NCBI RefSeq assembly: GCF_000218785.1
Contig: NZ_AFPO01000025.1
Span: 62,001 to 126,000, forward strand
Direction: 5' to 3'
DNA: 64,000 nt
Source of the DNA: Idiomarina sp. A28L
GTDB taxonomy: Bacteria > Pseudomonadota > Gammaproteobacteria > Enterobacterales > Alteromonadaceae
Positions 48,653-58,508 of this stretch are shown here, piece by piece; within the stretch, counting starts at the first letter, position 1; each line of letters starts with the position of its first letter. The translations under genes and the position numbers were made by a program. The notes beneath the pieces are model-generated. The model saw only the letters and a program-made list of their open reading frames with translations. It ran no database searches and was not told the origin of the DNA.

Positions 48653-49858
48653 ATGAGTTCAGAACAAGTTTTAAGCCCCTATTTTGGGGATTTCGGTGGC
48701 CAATTCGTGCCAGAGATTTTGCTTCCGGCACTAGATCAGTTGGAACGCGCTTTTATTGATGCGCAAAATGACCCTGAATTTCAGGCTGAGTTTAAAAACC
48801 TGCTAAGCACCTATTTAGGCCGCCCTACGCCGTTAACCTTGTGCCAGAATTTAACCAAAGGTTCACCGGTAAAAATCTATCTAAAACGGGAAGATTTACT
48901 CCACGGTGGCGCCCATAAAACCAACCAAGTATTAGGCCAAGCATTGTTGGCAAAGCGCATGGGTAAAACTCGGATTATCGCTGAAACGGGTGCCGGCCAA
49001 CACGGCACCGCAACCGCACTAGCCTGCGCCTTACTTGGGCTCGAATGTATTATTTACATGGGCCGTAAAGATGCCGAGCGCCAGCAACCCAACGTGTTTC
49101 GTATGGAATTGATGGGTGCAAAAGTTATCCCGGTAGATGCCGGTAGCGGTACCTTAAAAGATGCCGTAAACGAAGCTATGCGCGATTGGACAGCGAGCTA
49201 CCCGAACACTCATTATCTTTTGGGCACCGCCGCTGGACCACACCCATTCCCAACCATTGTGCGTGAATTCCACCGTATGATTGGCGCTGAAGCGAAGGAA
49301 CAAATTCTTGCTCAGGAAGGCCGTTTGCCGGATGAAGTAATTGCCTGTGTAGGTGGTGGCTCGAACGCCATTGGTATGTTTGCTGAATTTATTGATGAAC
49401 CAAGTGTTCGTTTAACTGGCGTGGAGCCTGCTGGCCACGGTATTGATAGTGGTGAACACGGTGCTACCTTAAGTGCGGGTAAGCCAGGCGTATTGCACGG
49501 GTGCCGCTCATTTTTGATGCAAGATAGTGATGGTCAAATTGAAGAGAGCTACTCTGTTTCCGCCGGCCTAGATTACCCGGGCGTGGGCCCTCAGCACGCA
49601 CATTTGCATTCTATCGGCCGCGCGCAATACACCAGCGTAACCGACCAAGAAGCCCTTGATGCGTTTAAAATTCTGTCCAGTGCTGAAGGTATTATTCCAG
49701 CCTTGGAGCCAGCACATGCCTTGGCCTATGCGATTAAACGTGCACAAACCAGCACCAAACCAGAAATCTTGTTAGTGAACTTATCTGGCCGTGGCGATAA
49801 AGATATCGATCACGTGCGGAAAATACTCGCAATGCAGGCACAAGGAGGTGAACTATGA
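48653..49858 (+). CDS. trpB: Tryptophan synthase beta subunit
   Basis: PLP enzyme joining indole and serine. 401 residues with [14 protein letters not shown] at the start, the PLP lysine in [34 protein letters not shown] and NLSGRGDKD. An ATG also occurs two codons earlier at 48647, but GAGG at 48641 is properly spaced only for 48653. Overlaps trpA by 4 bases (ATGA). Confidence 0.98.
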   Translation: MSSEQVLSPYFGDFGGQFVPEILLPALDQLERAFIDAQNDPEFQAEFKNLLSTYLGRPTPLTLCQNLTKGSPVKIYLKREDLLHGGAHKTNQVLGQALLAKRMGKTRIIAETGAGQHGTATALACALLGLECIIYMGRKDAERQQPNVFRMELMGAKVIPVDAGSGTLKDAVNEAMRDWTASYPNTHYLLGTAAGPHPFPTIVREFHRMIGAEAKEQILAQEGRLPDEVIACVGGGSNAIGMFAEFIDEPSVRLTGVEPAGHGIDSGEHGATLSAGKPGVLHGCRSFLMQDSDGQIEESYSVSAGLDYPGVGPQHAHLHSIGRAQYTSVTDQEALDAFKILSSAEGIIPALEPAHALAYAIKRAQTSTKPEILLVNLSGRGDKDIDHVRKILAMQAQGGEL

Positions 49859-50688
49859 ATTCAAAGAACGTGAGCCAAGAACAACAACGCTATAGCAAGA
49901 TGTTCGAAGCATTAGCCGAACGCAATCAAGGTGCGTTTGTGCCTTTCGTAACGCTCGCAGATCCTGATTTAGCCACCAGCGAACAAATTATTCGTACACT
50001 TATTGAAAACGGTGCCGATGCGCTTGAATTAGGCTTACCCTTTTCTGATCCGGTTGCCGATGGCCCGGTTATTCAAGCAGCGAATATTCGCGCATTAAAG
50101 CACCATGTAACTAAACAACAATGTTTTGATTTAATTGCCCGCGTTCGCGCCGATTACCCAGAAATCCCAATTGGTTTATTGGTGTATTGCAACTTAGTAG
50201 TCGCGAACGGCGCCGATGCATTCTACGCGCAAGCGGCAGCCGCGGGCGTTGATTCAGTGTTAGTTGCTGATGTGCCTGTTAAAGAAGGCGCAAGTTTTAT
50301 TGCAGCAGCACATGGTGCTGGTATTCAGCCCATATTTATTGCGCCACCCGATGCTTCCCCAACTACCCTTGCGAAAGTTGCAGCGGCTAGTGAAGGTTAT
50401 ATCTATTTGTTAAGCCGTTCGGGTGTAACCGGTGATAATCAAGCTTCTGCAGCACCTGCTGCTGAGCTTATTCAAGCATTGCGTGATGCCGGTGGTGCGC
50501 CACCGCTGCTCGGGTTCGGTATCGCCAAGCCAGAGCACGTGCAAGCCGCTATTGCAGCCGGTGCCGCAGGTGCCATTAGTGGCTCGGCAATTGTACGGAT
50601 TATTGCGGATAACCTCGACCACACACCCAGCATGCTCGAGAAATTAGGCGGGTTTGTGCGAGAAATGAAAACGGCTACTGGGAAGTAG
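49855..50688 (+). CDS. trpA: Tryptophan synthase alpha subunit
   Basis: Cleaves indole-3-glycerol phosphate to indole, channelled to TrpB. 277 residues: the catalytic glutamate in [19 protein letters not shown], the catalytic aspartate in [27 protein letters not shown] and [10 protein letters not shown]. Last gene of the operon; the terminator hairpin overlaps its stop codon. Confidence 0.97.
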   Translation: MNSKNVSQEQQRYSKMFEALAERNQGAFVPFVTLADPDLATSEQIIRTLIENGADALELGLPFSDPVADGPVIQAANIRALKHHVTKQQCFDLIARVRADYPEIPIGLLVYCNLVVANGADAFYAQAAAAGVDSVLVADVPVKEGASFIAAAHGAGIQPIFIAPPDASPTTLAKVAAASEGYIYLLSRSGVTGDNQASAAPAAELIQALRDAGGAPPLLGFGIAKPEHVQAAIAAGAAGAISGSAIVRIIADNLDHTPSMLEKLGGFVREMKTATGK

Positions 50689-50695
50689 CCGTTTC
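50671..50695. terminator. Bidirectional terminator of the trp operon and the AI-2E family gene
   Basis: ACGGCTACT / AGTAGCCGT, a perfect 9-bp stem with GGGA loop, followed by TTTCTTC on the plus strand and preceded by AAAA, which gives TTTT on the minus strand. The trpA stop codon lies within it, and the convergent gene stops 11 bases away. Confidence 0.82.
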
Positions 50696-50705
50696 TTCAC
50701 TTCTA

Positions 50706-51830
50706 TCAAGCGCCTTTAGATGCTCTCTTTGGCGCTTTTTTTGTATCTGATTTTTGCGTTTCAACTCGAGGCTCAACATCTTCTTCATCAAGGTGCCGCA
50801 CTTCATCGCCAGAAAGCAAGATAGCCAACCAGCGGGTACTTGGGCTTTCATTAAAACCAATTTTTACGCCCATGGTGAGTGGTACCGAGAGCAGCATTCC
50901 TACAGGGCCCAATAACCAACCCCAGAAGATCAACGATAGAAACACCACCAAAGTAGATAAACCAAGGCCGCGCCCCATCATTCTGGGTTCCACGAAGTTA
51001 CCCATCACCACATTCACAGCCAAGAACAATAGCGCTACAAAGCCTGCCATAGCTGGATTAAATTGAATCAGCGCCATCAATATAGCGGGTATCGCTGCAA
51101 TAATTGAGCCGATGTTGGGGATATAGTTAAATAGAAACGCGATAACCGCCCACAGAATAAAATGATCTACGCCCATTAGCCATAAACCAACCCCCACCAA
51201 GGCACCGGTAATAAAACTAATTAGGGTTTTTAACGCGAGATATTTGTTTATCGCCAATAATAAATGGCTCATTTGCAGCAGTTTTTTCTCTGGGCTAGGA
51301 AATGCCAGCGCGATTTTTTTCGGCATTAACGCCGCTTCACTTAGCATAAACACTACAATCAAAAGAATAATAAAAATATTCGTCATCATGTTGCCAAGCC
51401 CAGAGAGTAAATTCACCGACATCGATAATAAACGAGATGGATCGAGGTGACTCTGCAACACTTGCGCATCTAAATGAAGATTAAAACGTGCTGCTATTTC
51501 TACCAAACTTTGAAACTGTTCGGTTAATTTACCCCGATATTGCGGCATGTTAGTGGTAAATTCATTTACCGAATTCAACACTAAACCGGCAAACCCCGAG
51601 CCTAGCACTAAAATAATAACGAATATGGCGCTTATCGCTAGAATTGGCGGCAAGCCTTTTTTACGAAACCAAAAAATTACCGGTTGAAAAATAATTGCGA
51701 TAAATAATGCTAATAAGAACGGAACCACAATCACGCTAGCCGCCTTTATGCTAGCTAAAATAACCATTATTGCGGCGGCTACTAAAAAAAAGCGGCTGCT
51801 GGTTAAAAGGCCTTGGTTGTGGTCTGTCAT
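50706..51830 (-). CDS. AI-2E family inner-membrane transporter (PerM/YdiK-like)
   Basis: A 374-residue polytopic membrane protein of the autoinducer-2 exporter-like family (UPF0118): two to three N-terminal helices, a cytoplasmic or periplasmic domain (about 70-150), then five helices containing FNYIPNIGSIIAAIPAIL and EPRMMGRGLGLSTLVVFLSLIFWGWLLGPVGMLLSVPLTM. The C-terminal 35 residues are charged. Members include efflux pumps and sodium/proton antiporters; no substrate can be assigned. Single gene convergent to trp. Confidence 0.88.
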   Translation of the reverse strand: MTDHNQGLLTSSRFFLVAAAIMVILASIKAASVIVVPFLLALFIAIIFQPVIFWFRKKGLPPILAISAIFVIILVLGSGFAGLVLNSVNEFTTNMPQYRGKLTEQFQSLVEIAARFNLHLDAQVLQSHLDPSRLLSMSVNLLSGLGNMMTNIFIILLIVVFMLSEAALMPKKIALAFPSPEKKLLQMSHLLLAINKYLALKTLISFITGALVGVGLWLMGVDHFILWAVIAFLFNYIPNIGSIIAAIPAILMALIQFNPAMAGFVALLFLAVNVVMGNFVEPRMMGRGLGLSTLVVFLSLIFWGWLLGPVGMLLSVPLTMGVKIGFNESPSTRWLAILLSGDEVRHLDEEDVEPRVETQKSDTKKAPKRASKGA

Positions 51831-52054
51831 TGTACGTTCTCCGTAGTGGTAATCAGATCATTACCTTAAATAGTTTTTTAGGCATAAATTATGCACTTAT
51901 AACAATATTATTAACCTATACTGAATACGATACGTTAAACCCATTCATGCGGCAATAAGCCACTGTATGCTTTTAAAATTGAAAATAACAATCTAGCCAG
52001 AATGAAGGGTAGTAACAAAACATAACCTACGCTTAACGTAGGAGGAGAAACCGT

Positions 52055-52954
52055 ATGAAAATTCTAATCACCGGCGCTACTGGCTTAGTAGGCTCTGCCT
52101 TTATTCGTAAATATGGCGAACAACACGAAATTACCGCCCTTTCACGAAGCCCGGAAAAAGCCAGTAAGAAACTCGGTAAAAGTGTACGCGTTATAGCTAG
52201 CTTATCTGAGCTTGATAACCTAAATAATTTTGATGCTGTGCTAAACCTTGCTGGCGAGCCGATTGCAGATAAACGCTGGAGTGAGAAACAAAAAGAACGC
52301 ATTCAAAAGAGTAGGTTTCGGATTACCGAGCAACTTGCGGCATTAATTCAAAACTCTGAACGGCCTCCCGAAGTATTTATCTCAGGCTCAGCTGTGGGCT
52401 TTTATGGCCGCCAAAGCACTAAGAAAGTATCAGAAACTGAAGGTACACCACATGATGAATTCAGCCATCAGCTGTGTAAACAATGGGAGCAACTCGCGAA
52501 CGAAGCTGCCTCGCCAGAAACTCGGGTGTGTTTATTACGAACGGGCATTGTGGTAGCTAGTTCTGGTGGTGCTCTAAAACGTATGGCACCGCCCTTTAAA
52601 TTTGGCCTAGGTGGCCCAATTGGCGATGGCCAGCAAATGATGTCGTGGATTCATATTCACGATATGGTAGCGGCCATTGATTTTTTACTGCATAAACAAA
52701 ATTGTGCCGGTGCCTACAACCTTACCGCACCAAACCCAGTAAATAATGAAACCTTCTCGAAAACCTTAGCTAAGGTTTTGCATCGTCCAGCTATCTTCCG
52801 AGTTCCCGCATTTGTGATGCGCATGGCCTTTGGCGAAATGTCCGATCTTTTGCTTACCGGCCAAGCGGTTATTCCGGAACGCCTGCTGGCAGAAGGATTC
52901 AAATTCGAATACCCAGAACTTGAACCTGCATTAGCTAAAATCTACAGCCACTAA
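52055..52954 (+). CDS. TIGR01777-type NAD(P)-dependent epimerase (YfcH-like)
   Basis: 299-residue extended SDR protein. The N-terminal nucleotide-binding motif is ITGATGLVGSAF; further family words are NLAGEPIADKRWSEKQKE, SGSAVGFYG, LRTGIVVASSGGALKRM and GDGQQMMSWIHIHD. The C-terminal DUF1731 segment (FRVPAFVMRMAFGEMSDLLLTGQ) is present. AGGAGG 10 bases before the ATG fixes the start. E. coli YfcH is the likely counterpart; its reaction is unknown. Followed by a strong terminator. Confidence 0.88.
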   Translation: MKILITGATGLVGSAFIRKYGEQHEITALSRSPEKASKKLGKSVRVIASLSELDNLNNFDAVLNLAGEPIADKRWSEKQKERIQKSRFRITEQLAALIQNSERPPEVFISGSAVGFYGRQSTKKVSETEGTPHDEFSHQLCKQWEQLANEAASPETRVCLLRTGIVVASSGGALKRMAPPFKFGLGGPIGDGQQMMSWIHIHDMVAAIDFLLHKQNCAGAYNLTAPNPVNNETFSKTLAKVLHRPAIFRVPAFVMRMAFGEMSDLLLTGQAVIPERLLAEGFKFEYPELEPALAKIYSH

Positions 52955-52980
52955 CTGCAGCCACTAATTAGGGCTCAGAA

Positions 52981-53019
52981 AAAAACCGCGGTAGCTGATT
53001 TTTCAGCACCGCGGTTTTT
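52981..53019. terminator. Bidirectional terminator
   Basis: AAAAACCGCGGT / ACCGCGGTTTTT, 12 bp, with an inner GCTGA / TCAGC extension and T-rich loop. Serves the epimerase gene (plus) and the ABC permease gene (minus). Confidence 0.92.
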
Positions 53020-53060
53020 ATGCGCTTAGCTTACAAATAAGCGCGCTCTGTAAACGTTAA

Positions 53061-55613
53061 TTAAGTAAGTTGGCGAATTAAATTACCGGTTTGTTGCCGC
53101 AATAACCGCCAGCAAACCGACCAACCCAGTAGCGCTACAACTCCAGCACCAACCAGTGGCCCAAGTATCCAGAAGCGCCAATGAAAGCTAGCCTCCATGT
53201 TGAACACTTGGGTTTGCAGCATGAAAATCGATAGCTCCATAGCAATGGTGGCAATCACCCCCGCAAGCGCACCTAACACTACAAACTCATACGTAATTGA
53301 ACGCGTTAATAATGCGGCTCGAGCCCCTAACGTGCGCAGAATAACCAGCTCTTGCTCCCGCTCTTCCAACGAAGCTTGCACTTGCGCCACCAACACCAAT
53401 GCACCAGCGCCTATCACCAGAACCATTACAAAGGTAACCGCAAGGGATACGTGATTTATCACATCACGAACCTGTTGCAGAATATCATCTACATCAATTA
53501 ATGATGCCTGCGGAAACTCGCGGAACAAGCTATAAAGTTCCGGCCGCCGCTCTTCTGGCAAATGGAAACTAGCAATGTATGTAGCCGGCATGTTATCAAT
53601 CAAGTTAGGGCTAAATACCATGTAGAAGTTTGGCTGCATGGTATTCCAATCAACATTTCGAATATTGGTTACCGGCACACTGAATTCATCGGCACCAATC
53701 AAAAAGGTAAGCTCATCGCCGATGCCCACACCAATACGATCAGCCACTTGTGATTCCACAGAAACACCCGTTTCACCCTCGGCAAACCACCGCCCTTCAC
53801 GTAGCGTGTTTTCTTCTGGGAGATCAGCTTGCCACGTTAATTGCAGCTCACGGCCAAAGCCTTCTCGATATTCGCTATCATCGCGTTCTTCTTTACTTAC
53901 CGCATCACGAACCGGTGTTCCATTTATCGCCGTTAAACGGCCAGGCACAATCGGATACATCGCTGTTGCTGGTAAGTTTTCGCGTTCAAACATCGCTTGC
54001 ATTGGCGCGGCTTGCTGGTTCGCCACATTCACCACAAAATAGTTTGGGGCATCATCAGGCAATTGCCCACGCCAATCTTCTAATAACTCATGGCGTAACG
54101 CTAACACCAACAAGAACAGCATTACCGCTACCGAAAAGCTCAGCATTTGCATGCTGTTTTCTTTCGCTCTGCGTTGTAAGCCAGCCATTGCTAACCGCCA
54201 GCTGCTTCCTGCTTGCATGCCTGCTTGTCGGCTCGCCCGAATGAACAAACGGCTAATACTAAGCAACAAAGCCATAGCCAAAACACCACCGGCAAACAGT
54301 GCCAGCGAGAGCATTGCGCTACCACTATAAATCACCATCAGTAAGAAAATAGTGCCGCCAGAAATAATCCAATGTAGCCAACGAGAAAGCCCTGATGCGG
54401 TTAAATCTCTGCGCAGTACTCGCAGCGGTGGCACTTTCAATAGGCGCAGTAAAGGATACAAGCTAAACATTAAGGCGCATAAAAGCCCTGTTGCTATTGC
54501 CAATACATAAGGGCCTGAGCCGGTGGCTGGAAGCGAATAACCGAGCGCACCACTCACCCACCCCACAACAGCGGCTTGTAGGGCAATGCCGAGTATTAAC
54601 CCCAATATAATGCTTGCCGAGGTCAGCAATAAAAGGTGCAGTGTAAAAATTTTCGCTACTTGCGATTTGCGCCCGCCAAGCGTTTTCATTACCGCAACCG
54701 CATCAAAATTACGCTGGGCATAGCGTTGGGCCGCCACAGCTACTGCAGTTGCGGCTAGCACTACGCCAAGCAAACTGGCGAGCAGCATAAAGCGCTCTGC
54801 ACGCTCCAGAGCCGCAGAAAGTGGTGAATCGCCATCTTGTACGTTGCGCCAGCGCTGTGATACCTCATCGAGTTGTGGTAACAACCAATTCTCGAAGCGC
54901 TGTAAATCGGCAGGGCTACCTGCGAACAAATAATTGTAATTTACCCGACTGCCCGGTTGAATTAGCCCTGTGGCCGCAAGCCCATCGAAATGAATAAGCA
55001 CCGTTGGGCTATCCGCAAATACATTAAAACCAGCATCCGGTTCATGGCTTAGCACTCGCGTAACAATGAACTCAGAATCACCAACCTCTAAAGTATCACC
55101 AAGATTTAAGTTCAGTTGTTGGAACAACGAACCCTGCACCCAAGTTTCCCCCGGGCCTGGCAATCCTTCAGCCACCACGCCCTGAGTGAATGGTTCATCA
55201 GCAGTTTCTAAATGCCCACGCAATGGGTAGCCATCACTTACCGCTTTCACATCAACCAACGCTAGTTCATCATTAGCAAAGGCCATGGAATTAAAGGTTA
55301 CTCGCCGAGCACTTGCCACGTTCTCTTGTTGAGCCCGTTGCAACCATTCGGTTGGCACCTCATCTCCCCGGCTCCGGAGAATACGATCTGCCGCCAAAAA
55401 TTCAGCACTGCGTTCCACCAGCCCCAGTTGTAAGCGCTCACTAAATACCGACAATGAAAGTACTGCACACACGGCTAACGCCACAGCAGCAGCCATAATA
55501 GTAAGTTCACCTCGGCGTAATTCGTGCTTTAATAATCGCCAAGATATTTTATGCCAATTAGTTTGCTTACCGGCATCATTGGCGCCACCAATTTCTGCGG
55601 TTCTATCACCCAT
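53061..55613 (-). CDS. ybbP: ABC transporter permease of the YbbP (FtsX/MacB-like) family
   Basis: 850-residue inner-membrane protein with about ten helices: one near residue 40, FtsX-type blocks at about 280-400 and 720-840, and a central group at about 400-520. Large periplasmic domains lie between. The C-terminal block includes VMVLVIGAGALVLVAQVQASLEEREQELVILRTLGARAALL, typical of the coupling region. It pairs with the ATPase gene upstream (8-base overlap) and divergent tesA, as in E. coli ybbAP-tesA. Probable role in lipid or lipoprotein-related export; substrate unproven. Confidence 0.9.
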   Translation of the reverse strand: MGDRTAEIGGANDAGKQTNWHKISWRLLKHELRRGELTIMAAAVALAVCAVLSLSVFSERLQLGLVERSAEFLAADRILRSRGDEVPTEWLQRAQQENVASARRVTFNSMAFANDELALVDVKAVSDGYPLRGHLETADEPFTQGVVAEGLPGPGETWVQGSLFQQLNLNLGDTLEVGDSEFIVTRVLSHEPDAGFNVFADSPTVLIHFDGLAATGLIQPGSRVNYNYLFAGSPADLQRFENWLLPQLDEVSQRWRNVQDGDSPLSAALERAERFMLLASLLGVVLAATAVAVAAQRYAQRNFDAVAVMKTLGGRKSQVAKIFTLHLLLLTSASIILGLILGIALQAAVVGWVSGALGYSLPATGSGPYVLAIATGLLCALMFSLYPLLRLLKVPPLRVLRRDLTASGLSRWLHWIISGGTIFLLMVIYSGSAMLSLALFAGGVLAMALLLSISRLFIRASRQAGMQAGSSWRLAMAGLQRRAKENSMQMLSFSVAVMLFLLVLALRHELLEDWRGQLPDDAPNYFVVNVANQQAAPMQAMFERENLPATAMYPIVPGRLTAINGTPVRDAVSKEERDDSEYREGFGRELQLTWQADLPEENTLREGRWFAEGETGVSVESQVADRIGVGIGDELTFLIGADEFSVPVTNIRNVDWNTMQPNFYMVFSPNLIDNMPATYIASFHLPEERRPELYSLFREFPQASLIDVDDILQQVRDVINHVSLAVTFVMVLVIGAGALVLVAQVQASLEEREQELVILRTLGARAALLTRSITYEFVVLGALAGVIATIAMELSIFMLQTQVFNMEASFHWRFWILGPLVGAGVVALLGWSVCWRLLRQQTGNLIRQLT

Positions 55614-56283
55614 TGTTCGACTCCAGCAGTTCGCCGGCGCTCAAACGTAAAATACGATCACAACGCTCAGCTAACTTATCATCGTGAGTAACCATTACTA
55701 AGGTAGTGCCATATTCACGATTTAGTTCAAACAATAGAGCTTCTACTTTGCCGCCAGTAACCGAATCGAGGTTACCAGTTGGCTCATCAGCAAACAAAAT
55801 CTGCGGTTGACCAATAAAAGCGCGAGCAATGGCAACCCTTTGCTGCTCACCGCCCGATAACTGATTGGGATAATGAGTGAGCCGATCACTTAAGCCTACT
55901 TTATCTAGTAGTTCGCGAGCTTGTTTTTCTGCATTGCGGCTACCCGCAAGCTCTGCGGGTAACATTACGTTTTCCAATGCTGTTAAACTTTGAATCAGCA
56001 AAAACGATTGAAAAATAAAGCCAATTTTCTCGCCACGCAAAATAGCGCGTTGTTCTTCATCCAAATCATTCAACTTTACGTTATCAATAGTAATATCGCC
56101 GGTTGACGGCAAATCTAAACCGGCTAACAATGATAACAATGTTGATTTACCAGAGCCTGAGGTACCAACGATAGCCACCACTTCCCCAGCATTAATAGCG
56201 AGGCTAAGGGGCGAGAGAATTTGCAATTCACCAGCGGTGGTTGCAACATTGCGAGATACTGAAGAAGCTTCTATTAGGGCCAT
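55606..56283 (-). CDS. ybbA: ABC transporter ATP-binding protein YbbA
   Basis: 225-residue LolD/MacB-type ATPase. Walker A GTSGSGKSTLLSLLAG (about 42), Q loop GFIFQSFLLI, signature LSGGEQQRVAIARAF and Walker B ILFADEPTGNLD are all intact. AAGGA lies about 12 bases before the ATG, inside the coding region of the divergent tesA. The start codons of the two genes abut with no spacer. Confidence 0.93.
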   Translation of the reverse strand: MALIEASSVSRNVATTAGELQILSPLSLAINAGEVVAIVGTSGSGKSTLLSLLAGLDLPSTGDITIDNVKLNDLDEEQRAILRGEKIGFIFQSFLLIQSLTALENVMLPAELAGSRNAEKQARELLDKVGLSDRLTHYPNQLSGGEQQRVAIARAFIGQPQILFADEPTGNLDSVTGGKVEALLFELNREYGTTLVMVTHDDKLAERCDRILRLSAGELLESNNG

Positions 56284-56994
56284 ATGATTAAAAAATTCCT
56301 TACAAAACTGAGTTCCATGAAACTAGCAAAAATGATGGTGCTAGGCGCGGCTGCAATCATCATTTCAATGTCGTTCTCAATACGCGCTGCACATGCAAAC
56401 GTATCACTTATGGTGTTGGGCGATAGCTTAAGCGCAGGTTATGGCCTTTCCCAAGCCGATAGTTGGGTAAGTGAAATAGCCAGAAGCTGGCAAACCAATC
56501 ATCCACAACTAGCAATGGTTAACGCCAGTATTAGCGGCGAAACCACCGCTGGCGGCCTAAATCGCCTGCCCGATTTACTGGAGCGCCACCAACCCGATAT
56601 GGTGTTTATTGAACTGGGTGGTAACGATGGCCTACGCGGTTTCAATTTAACCACAATGGAAGACAATCTACGGCAGATGGTTACGATCATCCAGTCCAGA
56701 AACGTTAAAGTAGCATTAAGCGAAGTTGAAATACCGCCAAATCTTGGCCGGCGTTACACAGATATGTTTAAACAAGTGTTTCATGATGTTGCCGAAGATA
56801 TGAATATTCCACTCGTGCCGTTCTTTATGCGTGAAATCGCCATCGATAGCAGCTTAATGCAAAACGATGGTATTCACCCCAATTTAGCGGCACAGCCTAT
56901 CATTGCAGAAATGATGGAACCACTGCTTCGCGAGCTATTAAAGCGTGAAGTGTTAAATCAGGAATTTTACGGCCACACGGAAGCTTTACAGTGA
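56284..56994 (+). CDS. tesA: Periplasmic thioesterase / lysophospholipase TesA
   Basis: SGNH hydrolase of 236 residues with a hydrophobic export signal. Conserved blocks: Ser48 in LGDSLSAGYG, the oxyanion glycine in NASISGETTAGGL, asparagine in ELGGNDGLRG and the Asp-His pair in DGIHPNLAAQ. The ATG at 56284 has AGGG just upstream and yields a 38-residue signal region; the ATG at 56317 would give a more standard signal peptide. Divergent from ybbA with zero spacing and overlapping folK by 4 bases. Confidence 0.9.
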   Translation: MIKKFLTKLSSMKLAKMMVLGAAAIIISMSFSIRAAHANVSLMVLGDSLSAGYGLSQADSWVSEIARSWQTNHPQLAMVNASISGETTAGGLNRLPDLLERHQPDMVFIELGGNDGLRGFNLTTMEDNLRQMVTIIQSRNVKVALSEVEIPPNLGRRYTDMFKQVFHDVAEDMNIPLVPFFMREIAIDSSLMQNDGIHPNLAAQPIIAEMMEPLLRELLKREVLNQEFYGHTEALQ

Positions 56995-57587
56995 TTTATT
57001 ATTTAAGTTTAGGGAGCAATTTGGCCCCAAGCGAACACATTGCTCGAGCTCTGCGAGAGCTGAGTGAGCGCTATGGTTGTATTCTAGTATTACCGATTGT
57101 GCGCACAGAACCTTGTGCTATCAACTCAAGTAATGCCTTTCTAAACACCATTGCGGTGGTTTCTAGCAATGAGAGTAGCCAAGCATTAAAAGCCTGGCTA
57201 AATAGCTTAGAGGCGGAGCACGGGCGTGATCGTAACGATCCAGAACGCAGCCACAAAGATAGAACACTAGATATCGATATTTTACTCGGGCAAGAAGCTT
57301 TTGATTTCACTGTGGCAGAAACCAACCAGCAGTATTTCAGTGAACCTTATGTGCAAGCTTCTCTTCAAGCTCTACAAAACGAAACAGTTTTCGATACCGA
57401 GCAGTTCGCACACAACGTAAATACCAGTGATGTACTCCTACCCGGCGCATCTATCTCTCTAGGTCACCGAGCGGCCACCATCGATTTTGAGCACAGTAGC
57501 GGTAATATATTCATTCGCGAGAATAGCCTCGATACCCTTCTCGAGCGCTTCGAAGCCACCCTCGATCGGCAACAAGGTTTCGCTTAA
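56991..57587 (+). CDS. folK: HPPK-family protein (2-amino-4-hydroxy-6-hydroxymethyldihydropteridine pyrophosphokinase-like)
   Basis: 198 residues starting at a GTG that overlaps the tesA stop. The N-terminal 105 residues fit HPPK: YLSLGSNLAPSEHIARAL, RTEPCAINSSNAFLN, the catalytic aspartates in DRTLDIDILLG and the preceding charged loop. The typical enzyme is about 160 residues; here the frame continues about 40 residues further, running antisense over the last 129 bases of folM. This tail (SGNIFIRENSLDTLLERFE) has no known counterpart. Neighbouring folM supports a pterin role. The GTG start is likely because no ATG precedes the conserved strand. Confidence 0.8.
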   Translation: MIYYLSLGSNLAPSEHIARALRELSERYGCILVLPIVRTEPCAINSSNAFLNTIAVVSSNESSQALKAWLNSLEAEHGRDRNDPERSHKDRTLDIDILLGQEAFDFTVAETNQQYFSEPYVQASLQALQNETVFDTEQFAHNVNTSDVLLPGASISLGHRAATIDFEHSSGNIFIRENSLDTLLERFEATLDRQQGFA

Positions 57588-58217
57588 CACTTGTGCTTGT
57601 TCATTACTCGAATGCTCTGGCAAAAACTTTATCGGCCCCGGCTGAATCGCATTCACTCGAATTTTCGGTGCTAAACGTTTAGCGAAGCTCAGCATTAAGT
57701 TTTCTAACCCGGCTTTGGTTGAACAATATAGCGCGTATTCCTGATTCGGATTACTGGCGTAAATATCGGTAATATGAATAATGTTGCCACTCGGGCGCAC
57801 TGTTTTTTCAAGCAAGCCACTTAATCCACGGTTCAGCGCCGCAGGTAGCTTCATGTGAATTTGGTAGAGCGCATCGTAGAACTCGCTAAAATCAGCCTCA
57901 TGAGCATTATCCCGTTCATATATTGAAGCGTTATGCAGTAAGAAATCGAGATGCTGATAGTTTCCTTGAACGTATTCAATTACCGCGTTCACATTGCTAT
58001 TACTTAACGCATCAAATTCAACAATATCAAGGTTGGAATATTGCCCGGCAAGTTCAGCCAACTCTCCTTCTCGTTTACGCGTAAGTGCAATAACACGCCA
58101 CCCTTGAGCAAGGAAAGCTTTGCTCATGTGTAAACCTAAACGGCGGCCAGCGCCAGTGATTAACGCCACGGGTTGCTTGGCGGTTGCGGATGAAGTTGTT
58201 GCTGGAGAATGTGGCAA
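57459..58217 (-). CDS. folM: Dihydromonapterin reductase-like SDR (FolM)
   Basis: About 252-residue short-chain dehydrogenase: nucleotide-binding ALITGAGRRLGLHMSKAF, LLHNASIY, and the catalytic Tyr-x-x-x-Lys as YCSTKAGLEN. It ends with INAIQPGPIKFLPEHS and a C-terminal TATVLKIDGGRSVT. The GAGRRLG signature (Arg after the glycine turn) is typical of the FolM/pteridine reductase group using NADPH and dihydropterins. The start is TTG at 58217 with GAGGG 7 bases upstream; the upstream frame to 58283 has no plausible start. Convergent with and overlapped by folK. Confidence 0.82.
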   Translation of the reverse strand: MPHSPATTSSATAKQPVALITGAGRRLGLHMSKAFLAQGWRVIALTRKREGELAELAGQYSNLDIVEFDALSNSNVNAVIEYVQGNYQHLDFLLHNASIYERDNAHEADFSEFYDALYQIHMKLPAALNRGLSGLLEKTVRPSGNIIHITDIYASNPNQEYALYCSTKAGLENLMLSFAKRLAPKIRVNAIQPGPIKFLPEHSSNEQAQVLSETLLPIEGGFEALEKGIEAILANEYITATVLKIDGGRSVT

Positions 58218-58290
58218 AGAGAATCCCTCAAATGAAACGCTAATAGTGCATAGCTTAACGGATTCTGAGATAAAGCAGATCACAAAAACG

Positions 58291-58317
58291 CAAAAACCCG
58301 CTCAAAGCGGGCTTTTT
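58291..58317 (-). terminator. Terminator of the tRNA-Ala/Glu unit
   Basis: CCCGCT / AGCGGG stem with CAA loop. On the minus strand it ends in TTTTTG, about 90 bases beyond the last tRNA-Glu; the plus strand also carries a T run. Confidence 0.8.
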
Positions 58318-58405
58318 ATTATTTGGTTTTCGTTTTGCGATATTCGTTTTACGCTTGTTTTGCGAAGCCTAAACTAACTTAATAAACAAGATGGTATTTT
58401 GAAAG

Positions 58406-58481
58406 TGGCGTCCCCTAGGGGATTCGAACCCCTGTTACCGCCGTGAAAGGGCGGTGTCCTAGGCCTCTAGACGAAGGGGAC
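58406..58481 (-). tRNA. tRNA-Glu(TTC), copy 3 of 3 from the promoter
   Basis: 76 bases with encoded CCA; acceptor GTCCCCT / AGGGGAC, anticodon loop CCTTTCA with anticodon TTC, T arm GGTTCGAATCC. Identical to the next two copies. Confidence 0.97.
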
Positions 58482-58508
58482 TAGTCACTTCAAAACATAT
58501 CACAAAAT

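Noticed and set aside
51770-51958. Plus-strand 62-codon frame across the AI-2E family gene start and its upstream region
   Set aside because: Most of it is antisense to the conserved N-terminal helix of the minus-strand gene and it lacks a ribosome site.
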